From contig CAYQMH010000005.1 of NCBI GenBank assembly GCA_964418485.1, forward strand, positions 1 to 57,079: 57,079 nucleotides of DNA, in the 5' to 3' direction. Origin of the DNA: JAFGHJ01 sp964418485 (GTDB lineage: Bacteria; Hydrothermota; UBA3072). The stretch's first letter is position 1. Every line of letters begins with the position of its first letter. Both the position numbers and the translations under genes were made by a program. Below the pieces are notes generated by a model, which made no database searches, was not told where the DNA came from, and was given only the letters and a program-made list of their open reading frames with translations. Positions 16,390-24,152 of this stretch are shown here, one piece after another.

Positions 16390-17775
16390 TCATAGATGTG
16401 GTGGTATAAGTTCATATAAAACCTGTGAACAATTCTTGTTTATGGTTAAACCACAAACGGTAACTTCGTGGCGATTATTTCGATGGATGTAAGTATTTGC
16501 CTTATTTATCGCTAAAATCAAATCGGTAAGCAGTTGCCGGTTTTCGATTTTTCGCAGTTTATCAACACAATCGTTTGGTTTAGGAGCCTTTGTTCCGGAA
16601 ATGATAATCCCTTTTTTCGAGCCCAAATGTTTGGCTACATTAGAGGCATAATTACCAATTAATTTTTTAAATACTTTTTCGTAGGCATTATTGTGTTCTA
16701 GTTCACCCTTATGGACCAGCTTTTCCAATTTTGCATCTTTTTTATACCAATCTCTGGCGATTATATCTGTATTGCCTGTTTTTCCCTTACATTGACTTTC
16801 ATAGGGGTACCTTTTGGCAACCTCCGTGGTTGGAAGAGTCATCTTCCAGGGAGGTTTTGTTAAAATATCGAGACGACAATTCGCTGTTGCGTTCACCGGA
16901 TTTTTGAACCAACATTTTATGGAACCGTCCGGGCTGGATACAGAATCAATAGAGGGCGCAGGAATTGCACTCATTAGATCGCTATTGTTATCTATATCTT
17001 TACCGTTTACCACCAATGTAGTCAGTCCTACCGGACTTCCCATTAGTGCTTTGGAATTATACATTACTTCGGCAGCATTACGGCGATTCAATGTAGGAGA
17101 ATTCCAGGTAACCTTTCGCTGAATTTTTGGAAGAATATTTTTAGACTGCTGTACAACATGTGTCAATTCATGGGCAAGAAGACGTTTCCCTCCTTCTGTA
17201 TCCGGGGAATAATTACCACTGTTAAAAACAATGTTATTCCCAATTGTAAAGGCTTCTGAATTTACTACCCTTGCTGCTTCAATTGCTTTTTCTCCAGTAT
17301 ATACCCTTACTGCACTAAAATCGTACCCAAAGCGAGGTTCAAAATATTTTCTTGTGGACTCTGAGAGTGGTTGCCCACCTCTTCTTAAAGAATTTATGCT
17401 GGACTCAATACCAGGAGTTGCCACTGCCGTGCTTGAACCGGTTTCTTTAGCTTGAACGTTTTCTTTTTTATCCGGCAACTCATGACCTGTGACTTGTGAC
17501 TCTTTAGGCTCAGGCATTCGTATTACGATATCCGTAACTCTATCCGCCTCCTGTTCGTACTTATCATTGGGGTTCCCGATTTTAAGTTTCGTCTGAATGC
17601 TTCCCGATTTAAACAATCCTTGTACTGCCTGATTGCCGATTGTTCTCTGGAAATGCGAGATTTGATCAATCGGTGAATCAACAGTTTTAGAATGTTCTTT
17701 CTTATGTGCATTAGGAATAACATTGGTTCTCTTCTCATTGTTTTTCTTCAAGACTAACTTAGATTTTTTGACCAT
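16390..17775 (-). CDS. eCIS cargo: DUF4157 protein with unknown C-terminal payload
   Basis: The 461-residue protein has three parts. The leader (residues 38-90) is QRTIGNQAVQGLFKS followed by NDKYEQEADRVTDIVIRMPEP, shared with four other proteins here. DUF4157 (about 140-225) has RKYFEPRFGYDFSAVRVY and ends in LLAHELTHVVQQS, the HExxH motif. DUF4157 is the domain known to mark eCIS-loaded toxins. The C-terminal domain (225-461) is not recognised. It has LVHKGELEHNNAYEKVF and several Cys residues (CKGKTG, CRLDI, NDCVD, VCGL, KNCSQ) that could form disulphides. Unlike its paralogues it lacks the acidic Glu-rich linker. The Shine-Dalgarno sequence is weak. A toxic or effector role is inferred from the leader and DUF4157. 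Confidence 0.85.
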   Translation of the reverse strand: MVKKSKLVLKKNNEKRTNVIPNAHKKEHSKTVDSPIDQISHFQRTIGNQAVQGLFKSGSIQTKLKIGNPNDKYEQEADRVTDIVIRMPEPKESQVTGHELPDKKENVQAKETGSSTAVATPGIESSINSLRRGGQPLSESTRKYFEPRFGYDFSAVRVYTGEKAIEAARVVNSEAFTIGNNIVFNSGNYSPDTEGGKRLLAHELTHVVQQSKNILPKIQRKVTWNSPTLNRRNAAEVMYNSKALMGSPVGLTTLVVNGKDIDNNSDLMSAIPAPSIDSVSSPDGSIKCWFKNPVNATANCRLDILTKPPWKMTLPTTEVAKRYPYESQCKGKTGNTDIIARDWYKKDAKLEKLVHKGELEHNNAYEKVFKKLIGNYASNVAKHLGSKKGIIISGTKAPKPNDCVDKLRKIENRQLLTDLILAINKANTYIHRNNRHEVTVCGLTINKNCSQVLYELIPPHL

Positions 17776-17845
17776 TTAAAAAAACCGTTTTTTCAAGAAT
17801 AAAAATTTGATTTTCATAAAACCATCCGTTTTTCTCTCTAAATTA

Positions 17846-19351
17846 TTATCTGTATCTCATACTTTTGGGCCGTCGAATCTCAGACTCTGTAGATATGAAC
17901 AAATCCGGCAACACTTCCCTTAACATTATTAATTGATTATCGCTTACTGTGGTGCCCTTCAGCTGTAACCATATCAGTTTCTTCAAGCCTTTAAGCGCAG
18001 TCAAATCGTTTACCAAAGTGTTTTCAAGGTAGAGCCGTTTAAGCTTTTTCAATTCTTTTAACGGAGTCAAGTCTTTTACATAAGTGTTGTTTAACCACAA
18101 ATCCTCTATATTTTTTAATTCTTTAATCGGTGTCAGATCAATCAAGGGAGTATTATTGAGATGTAAACATGCCAGTTTCTTCAAGCTCTTTAATGATGAT
18201 ACATTATTTACCAATGTAGCAGTGAGGTTCAACCATTCAAGATTTTTCAAATCCTTCAGCGGAGCCAGATCTTTTACTCGAGTACCTTCGAGATGTAGTC
18301 GTACCAGGTTCTCTAATTTCTCAAGAGGCGTCAAGCCGCTTACTGGTGCTTTCCGGACAATTAATTCCTTTAAATTTTTCAACTCTCTTAAGGGATACAA
18401 ATCACGGACTTGTGTGTCTTCCAAATTAAGCTCACTAAGGTCTTTTAACTCTTTTAATGCGGATAAGTCGTTTACTTTAGTACTACAGAGAGATAGAAAT
18501 TTTAGATTCTGCAATTTCTTCAGTGGGCTTAGATCGATGACTTTCGTGTTATCGAGCCACAGACTTTCAAGTTTTTTCATATTATTAAGAGGCGTTAGAT
18601 CGCTTATCCCGGTATTGAACAGCAACAATTCTTTCAATTTTGTCGCATTCTCTAATCCTGTTAAGGTATTTAATTTCGTACCACTAAGATTTAGCTTTTC
18701 TGTTTTGTTTAGAATATCCAAATCCGCTAGCGCGGTTAATTCCTTTATTTTAGTATCATAGATCTCAACTTCTTTTAATTTTTTCAATTCTTTCAAAGGA
18801 GTAAGAACTATTATCGGTGTGTTATAGAGATAAAGTTTTCTCAGGTTCTTCAAGTTTTTCAATGCGTCCAACTTAGTTACTTGAGTATTAGAAATATTCA
18901 ATTCTTTCAGATTCCTCAATTCCTTTAGCGGCGTCAGATCTTTTACTTGAGTAGAGCTTAGATTCAAACTTGTTAGGTTTATCAGATTTTTCAATGGTGT
19001 CAGATCACTTATGCAGGTACTTCCAAGATCTAATTTTCTAAGGTTTTTTAAATTCTTCAATGCAGTCAAATCAATTACTCTAGATCTTGAAAGTTCAAGT
19101 ATCTTCATTCTCTTTAAATCTTCAAGCGGAGTCAGGTCGGCAACAGGGTTAGCGATGTTCTGGTGAGGATTCGTGTCTAGAAGGCGTAACTCTTCCAGGT
19201 TTTCTAACTTCTTAAGTGGAGTAAAGTCATCTATACTAAAATTGACGCAATCTATTCTTTTCGTATCTATAGGGAACTTTCGTCCGCAGAATTCTATACT
19301 TGCAGTATTGTCATATCCCATATCACTATTAATCATTTTGTTTTTTTTCAT
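17846..19351 (-). CDS. Leucine-rich-repeat protein (internalin-like 22-residue repeats)
   Basis: The 501 residues are almost entirely LRRs with the pattern LKNLKxLxLxxTxVxDLTPLKxL, about twenty 22-residue units that form a solenoid. There is no signal peptide, anchor or eCIS leader. Such repeats bind proteins. Bacterial effectors and immunity or adaptor proteins use them, so it could be a co-delivered effector, a recognition module or an immunity factor. Its place between two cargo genes, 12 bases downstream of the M35-like one (stop at 19364), suggests it is tied to the cargo set. The Shine-Dalgarno sequence is weak (TTTAAAG). Confidence 0.85.
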   Translation of the reverse strand: MKKNKMINSDMGYDNTASIEFCGRKFPIDTKRIDCVNFSIDDFTPLKKLENLEELRLLDTNPHQNIANPVADLTPLEDLKRMKILELSRSRVIDLTALKNLKNLRKLDLGSTCISDLTPLKNLINLTSLNLSSTQVKDLTPLKELRNLKELNISNTQVTKLDALKNLKNLRKLYLYNTPIIVLTPLKELKKLKEVEIYDTKIKELTALADLDILNKTEKLNLSGTKLNTLTGLENATKLKELLLFNTGISDLTPLNNMKKLESLWLDNTKVIDLSPLKKLQNLKFLSLCSTKVNDLSALKELKDLSELNLEDTQVRDLYPLRELKNLKELIVRKAPVSGLTPLEKLENLVRLHLEGTRVKDLAPLKDLKNLEWLNLTATLVNNVSSLKSLKKLACLHLNNTPLIDLTPIKELKNIEDLWLNNTYVKDLTPLKELKKLKRLYLENTLVNDLTALKGLKKLIWLQLKGTTVSDNQLIMLREVLPDLFISTESEIRRPKSMRYR

Positions 19352-19363
19352 CTTTAAATTAGA

Positions 19364-21043
19364 TTAAAAAGGTTTTCTATACTGCTTGACTAAATACTTA
19401 ACCAGTTTTTTATCTTTTTTAAAATTCCCAAGAAGCGCGTTATATTTCTTAATTGCATCGTTTATAATTTTTTTCTTATAATAAGCCTTAGATTTGGCTG
19501 GAGGGGATGGTATACTTATTTTGGAGGCTATTGTGTCAATAAGCCCAACACCCCGTGCGACGCCTTCGGCGAGGACTACATCTAACTGCGTTATTGTCGC
19601 ATTTGATTTCTTTTGTTCATGAATAGTCAATTTCATAATTTTGGAAATCTGCATAATTCGCCACTTTTTGGCGTTAAAGCTGGTTTTGCTACCAAGTAAA
19701 ATTTCTTTCCGAACGTCTCTCAAGAACATATGGATATCAGACGCTTTATCCCAAGCTTTTCTGAAGTATTCGCTGACTTGACGTTTAACTTTTTCTTCGA
19801 AAGTAAGAGGAGCACCTGTTTTCGATTTTCCGGGTTTAAACTCATAGCCACTCCCATAAATACTTTTACCCAGTTTGCGTCTTGGGATTTCTTCAAAATG
19901 TGCTGCATTGGTTATTTTTTTTGCCTCTGACATCGCTTCGAATCCTTTAGTTCCGTAATATCCCTTGTCATCAACCGAAGGATCCGCCAAGTGAGAGGCT
20001 TCATGTATAATAGTAATTTTTGATTCTTTTGGATCTTTGACTTTTACAATATCAGGATCAAGATGTATATGTTGGGACGAATAGTCGGCCCATCCTCCAA
20101 GGAATGTTTCCGGATCATCGAGATTATAGTCGGTGGATATGGCTGTGTCTATGTTCAAAATCACATTGTTTAAAGCACCTTTGGCCTTGTCGTAAATTGT
20201 TTTGGCTTTTGATTTTTTTGAACCGAATACGAGCTTAAGATTTGTATCGTCCGATTTACTTTTTTCAATCATCTTAACGGAATCCTTCATGGTCGATATC
20301 AGCTTGCTTTTATCTGCACTTTTAACTTTACTATTAGCGTCAAGAACGGTTTTATAAATAAGATTTCGGTCTTTTACATCAACCACTTTATTGAATTCAC
20401 TTTCATCAATAACGCCACCACCTGGGAAAATCTTGCTGACAATAGTGGCAACAGGATCTGTGCTTTTTAGTCTCTTTTCTTTTTCCATTCGTATCAGCAC
20501 CATGGTTATTCTGTCTTTTATCACAGATTCGGGAATTTTCAAGGTAGCACTCTTATAAATACTTTTCAGTTCAGAAAATGCAGGGAGTCGAAAACGGACA
20601 AGGCTTTGCTGAGAGGAATTTCTTCCGAGGGAAGTAAAAGGAATAGGAAAGTTCACTATCTGTGTTGATTGGTCTTCTTTAGAAAATAATTTTGTCTTTA
20701 TTGGTTCCTCTTTTCCCTCGTGTTTTTCTCTGATATTTTCTTCCCCCTTGCAGGTCGGACAAAACGGTTCGGGCATTCGCATCAAAATATCTTCAACTCC
20801 AACTGCTTCACCCTCATATTTTTCATTGGGCTTACCAATGTTAGGTTTTCTCTGGAAGGCCTCCGATTTAAATAATCTCTGTACAGCCTGATTGCCGATT
20901 GTTCTTTGGAGATGTGAAATTTGACTAATAGGCGAAAAGGGAATCTGAGTGGTCTGAACGCCCTGTAGAGCAATATCTGTATGGTCACGATTTTTTTGAC
21001 GTACCTTGTTAGAACGTGGCTTATGGGCGATAGCATAAGACAT
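19364..21043 (-). CDS. eCIS cargo with M35-like metalloprotease domain, lacking DUF4157
   Basis: The 559-residue protein carries the same leader as the DUF4157 proteins (LQRTIGNQAVQRLFKS; KYEGEAVGVEDILMRMPEPF; CPTC) but has no HELTH/DUF4157 domain. Near residue 345 it has TIIHEASHLADPSVDDKGYY followed by an AMSEAKKITNAAHFEEI stretch. This resembles the aspzincin (M35/Lys-M35) pattern of HExxH, a downstream Asp in D-x-x-Y-(x)-G, and an Ala-rich A-x-x-LA...NA-x-x-x-E-(Y/F) helix, with one extra residue in the D-x-x-Y-G part. I infer a zinc protease payload delivered by the particle. It could also be another HExxH class. The C-terminal 180 residues are helical and basic. Mobile-element-like text lies just upstream. 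Confidence 0.75.
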   Translation of the reverse strand: MSYAIAHKPRSNKVRQKNRDHTDIALQGVQTTQIPFSPISQISHLQRTIGNQAVQRLFKSEAFQRKPNIGKPNEKYEGEAVGVEDILMRMPEPFCPTCKGEENIREKHEGKEEPIKTKLFSKEDQSTQIVNFPIPFTSLGRNSSQQSLVRFRLPAFSELKSIYKSATLKIPESVIKDRITMVLIRMEKEKRLKSTDPVATIVSKIFPGGGVIDESEFNKVVDVKDRNLIYKTVLDANSKVKSADKSKLISTMKDSVKMIEKSKSDDTNLKLVFGSKKSKAKTIYDKAKGALNNVILNIDTAISTDYNLDDPETFLGGWADYSSQHIHLDPDIVKVKDPKESKITIIHEASHLADPSVDDKGYYGTKGFEAMSEAKKITNAAHFEEIPRRKLGKSIYGSGYEFKPGKSKTGAPLTFEEKVKRQVSEYFRKAWDKASDIHMFLRDVRKEILLGSKTSFNAKKWRIMQISKIMKLTIHEQKKSNATITQLDVVLAEGVARGVGLIDTIASKISIPSPPAKSKAYYKKKIINDAIKKYNALLGNFKKDKKLVKYLVKQYRKPF

Positions 21044-21249
21044 GATGCTTTATTCACCCTTCAAGTTTAAAGTTTTGTCCATAGCACAAGTTTCAATAAT
21101 AGAAGTGAATCGGCGCATCAGACATTTTATCCCCGTGGTCATCCGATATTTTGCAAAATGTTGTGACCCCTTTAATTCGCTAAAAGTCAAAAATAAAGAT
21201 TTGACCCCTCCCTGTTGATAAGATCCGGGTCCGATGATTGGTTTTATTT
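21044..21249. mobile_element. Short mobile-element-like relic between cargo genes
   Basis: On the minus strand this gap holds GAGGGGTCAAATCTTTATTT, then TTTGACTTTTAGC, and a second GGGGTCACAACATTTTGC. GGGGTCAAA-type motifs near TTTTTGAC recall the palindromic debris often found beside IS200-like/REP-associated transposases. No transposase is present. It lies immediately downstream of the GC-rich annexin gene, and a frame of 81 codons through it has no coding character. Confidence 0.3.
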
Positions 21250-24114
21250 TTATACTAACTTGGCAGCAGACCATACCTGTGCACCGCCGATCCATTTGGC
21301 CTTCGGCTGCTTTTTATCGGGCAGGACATCCTTGCTACGGTAGGCGGGGTCTTTGGGGATAAAGTAATAGCCGCTTTGGTCAATAATTCTCTGGCCCACC
21401 AGGTACATGTTTTTTATTTCGGTCAACGGCTTGGCTTTACGCGGTATCGTGATCACTTCTCCTGTATTGAACCAAGGATCGGCCACGTTCTTGTTCGGCT
21501 TCAACTTATCCTCATTCAGCTTCTTTAATTCACTTTCATCGACGGCAAAAAAATCCGCAAGATGCTTAATCTTATTGCCCCGGGCCACCCGATAAGTACC
21601 GCTCGCAATTTCATCGCCACTGGTGCTCAATGGCGTGCCGGAGGCGCCATATAACGGCCAAAGCTGCTGGTTGTCGGCCGGCGGGGTGAGTGTGGTTGAA
21701 TACACGTACTCAACGAAAATAAACGAATGGCCGCAATAACCGCCTAATGAATCGGCACCGGGAACACAACCATAGGCATCGGCGGCATCCTGGTTACTCC
21801 AAATCTGAATGACTGTTCCGGGCTTAAGCGCTTCCTCCCAGATAATATTGTGAATGTTAACCGATTTGGTTACAGGGTGGATGATGCGTTCGCCCACGGG
21901 AACTGCTCCTTCAGGAATATCTATGATTTCATTGATAAGAAAATAGGGGTCTTTCGCATCCGCGGTGGGCTTTAGCTTATCCCGGTTTAATTGCTTTAAA
22001 CCCTCCACCGACACCCCAAACATGAGCGATATTTTTTGCAAACTATCGTAGGCCTTTACCTTGTACTTACCCCCTGTTGCGAGGGCCTCGGTCGCACCGT
22101 ATTGCTTTTCCGTCCCGGGCCAATTCTCCTCGCCGGTGATTTGCCATAACAAGTGCATACGCCGACCATAATCAGCCAGTACATTCCCGTGCCGCAGCGT
22201 ATCCCTTAAAGATTCTTCTCCCACCGGCCCACCATTGAGAAACTCCTCCGCCAGGCTGGCGTTAAGAAGTGCCTCCAATTTGGTTTTTAATGTCTCACGA
22301 AGTTCTGTATATTCTTTGCCTCCGGGCGCCCGTTGCTTTAATTCTTCAAATTTTTGCAGCCCACCATCAAGGCAATGATAGTCTATGTAAGACCTGACAT
22401 AACGGCGCATTGAGACAATGCTACACGCACCGCCAGGGGCGATGTCTCTTTCCGCATCCTTAAGAATTTTTTCCGCCATCCCCTTCGTCGGCAACAACGG
22501 GGCATGCAACAATTTTAATGCGTGGGCCAACTCTGAGCCTGACATTTCCGAACGCAAATCCTCTTCCAGACCGCTGGAGGTCTTTCCATAATAGGCCTCT
22601 TTCAGTTTCCTGATGCTGTCAAAGGCGCCGCTGAACGGTGTCAATACAGCAAATATCGCTTCTTCGTCTGTGCCAGCCCCTGCCATTGCCTCCACAAGCC
22701 GGGAAACTGCCATTGTGTAATCGGCGGAGCTATATGTTCTGGGTTCTATTTCCAGCTCTTTTGATTTTGGCTTATGGTCCAGCAGGGCAAGGGCATATCC
22801 CAACTCGTCACCACTCATTTCGTCCCTTAACTCGGCAACGAGTTTTATCCCGTATCGCTTTAAATAGGCATCCTTCAGATTCGCAATGTGTACGGGCCGC
22901 CCCTGAACCTTTTGCAAGACTTCATAAATGGCCTCTTCATCCGTACCGATCCCACTAACGGCCTCATAAATGCGCTTGGCGTACTCCGTATACTCATCGC
23001 CATAGGCCTTCCACTCAGGTGGACTGACCGCCTGACGGGACACCGATGTGGCAGCGCTATTTTCGACGATGTTGATTGACGGCTGCCGATGCGCAAAGGA
23101 AGGCTTCTTTTCCCGCTGCCTATTTTCTTCGTTGCTGCCCGACGGCTTTTTGGCAAGCGGACTTTGCTGCACCACATGGGTCAACTCATGGGCCAGCAGG
23201 CGTCTTCCTCCTGAGGTTTCAGGAGAATACTGTCCAGTACCAAAAACGATATCTTTTCCTGTAGTAAATGCTTTAGCATTAATCGACCTAGCAATATTTG
23301 CAGCCTGCGAATTATTATGTACCCTTATTTGATTAAAGCTATAGCCAAAACGTGTTTCGAAATATTTTCTTGTGGATTCAGGAAGCGGTTGTCCACGCTC
23401 CTTTAATGAATTTAGATTGGATTCTATGTCAGGTGTTACTTCCGCCGTACTTGAACTATCCCCTTCGGGTTGAATCGCTTCTTCTTCCTCCTCTTTTTCA
23501 GGTTCTTCTTCCTGCCTTTGTACAAGAGGAGTTATATGCTCTACTATAGGTTTTGCTTGAATATCTTCTTCCTCCTCCGGTTCTTCCTCCTGTCTCAGGA
23601 CCGGCTCTTCTTCCTCTTCTTCTTCCTCTGGTTCTTCTTCCTGCCTTTGTACCTCTGGAGTAATCCCTTCGGCAACAGGCTTTGTTTGAATGGGTTCCTC
23701 TTCTTCCGGTTCCTTCTCTTCGGGTTCTTCCTCTTGTCTTTGAATAAGCGGAATGATCTGCTCGGCAATCGGTTTGGGTTGAAGTGTCTCTTCTTCTTCC
23801 TCTGGTTGTCGCCTGATACTTTCCGTTTCACTGCAGGTCGGGCAGTATGGGTCGGGCATTCGCATAACAATATCCGCAATCCTATCCGCTTCCTTTTCAT
23901 ACTTATCGTTAGATTTCCCGATCTTTAGTTTTGCTTGAATGTCCTCCGATTTAAATAATCTCTGCACAGCCTGATTGCCGATTGTTCTTTGAAGATACTC
24001 TATTTGGTTATCTGGTGAATCAACGGTTTTAAGCTTTCCCTTCCGTACACGAGAAACTGTATCAACTCTCTTTGCTTCGGACTTTTTAGCAGCTATTTTA
24101 TTTACTTTGTTCAT
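21250..24114 (-). CDS. eCIS cargo: DUF4157 protein with annexin repeats and two LysM domains
   Basis: The 954 residues run in order as follows. The leader is LQRTIGNQAVQRLFKS (about 44-60), ending RMPDPYCPTC. An acidic repeat linker follows (QRQEEEPEEEE units, 100-215), then DUF4157 with HELTHVVQQ near 315. Two annexin-type repeats come next (about 375-445 and 460-530; SGIGTDEEAIYEVL and AGAGTDEEAIFAVL, each followed about 40 residues on by an EMSG acidic site). A helical part follows, then LysM1 near 680-735 (YKVKAYDSLQKIS), a middle domain with GGYCGHSFIFVEY, and LysM2 near 838-895 (YRVARGNKIKHLA). Annexin repeats bind acidic membranes with calcium and LysM binds glycans, so the payload probably targets a surface. 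From about residue 300 onward the gene is strikingly GC-rich (32 of 60 bases at 22141-22200). Confidence 0.9.
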   Translation of the reverse strand: MNKVNKIAAKKSEAKRVDTVSRVRKGKLKTVDSPDNQIEYLQRTIGNQAVQRLFKSEDIQAKLKIGKSNDKYEKEADRIADIVMRMPDPYCPTCSETESIRRQPEEEEETLQPKPIAEQIIPLIQRQEEEPEEKEPEEEEPIQTKPVAEGITPEVQRQEEEPEEEEEEEEPVLRQEEEPEEEEDIQAKPIVEHITPLVQRQEEEPEKEEEEEAIQPEGDSSSTAEVTPDIESNLNSLKERGQPLPESTRKYFETRFGYSFNQIRVHNNSQAANIARSINAKAFTTGKDIVFGTGQYSPETSGGRRLLAHELTHVVQQSPLAKKPSGSNEENRQREKKPSFAHRQPSINIVENSAATSVSRQAVSPPEWKAYGDEYTEYAKRIYEAVSGIGTDEEAIYEVLQKVQGRPVHIANLKDAYLKRYGIKLVAELRDEMSGDELGYALALLDHKPKSKELEIEPRTYSSADYTMAVSRLVEAMAGAGTDEEAIFAVLTPFSGAFDSIRKLKEAYYGKTSSGLEEDLRSEMSGSELAHALKLLHAPLLPTKGMAEKILKDAERDIAPGGACSIVSMRRYVRSYIDYHCLDGGLQKFEELKQRAPGGKEYTELRETLKTKLEALLNASLAEEFLNGGPVGEESLRDTLRHGNVLADYGRRMHLLWQITGEENWPGTEKQYGATEALATGGKYKVKAYDSLQKISLMFGVSVEGLKQLNRDKLKPTADAKDPYFLINEIIDIPEGAVPVGERIIHPVTKSVNIHNIIWEEALKPGTVIQIWSNQDAADAYGCVPGADSLGGYCGHSFIFVEYVYSTTLTPPADNQQLWPLYGASGTPLSTSGDEIASGTYRVARGNKIKHLADFFAVDESELKKLNEDKLKPNKNVADPWFNTGEVITIPRKAKPLTEIKNMYLVGQRIIDQSGYYFIPKDPAYRSKDVLPDKKQPKAKWIGGAQVWSAAKLV

Positions 24115-24152
24115 CCTTATATCATCAATTACTCAATTAAAATAATAACTGT

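Noticed and set aside
18084..18761. 225-codon plus-strand frame inside the LRR gene
   Set aside because: Antisense shadow of a repetitive LRR gene; no ribosome site.
21050..21295. 81-codon minus-strand frame covering the gap between two cargo genes
   Set aside because: It overlaps the 3' end of the annexin cargo gene, has no coding character and contains mobile-like repeat text.
23470..23928. Plus-strand frames rich in Phe and Leu opposite the acidic linkers (also 26235-26639 and 27212-27730)
   Set aside because: They are the antisense of GAA/GAG-rich repeat codons in the cargo genes, not real membrane proteins.
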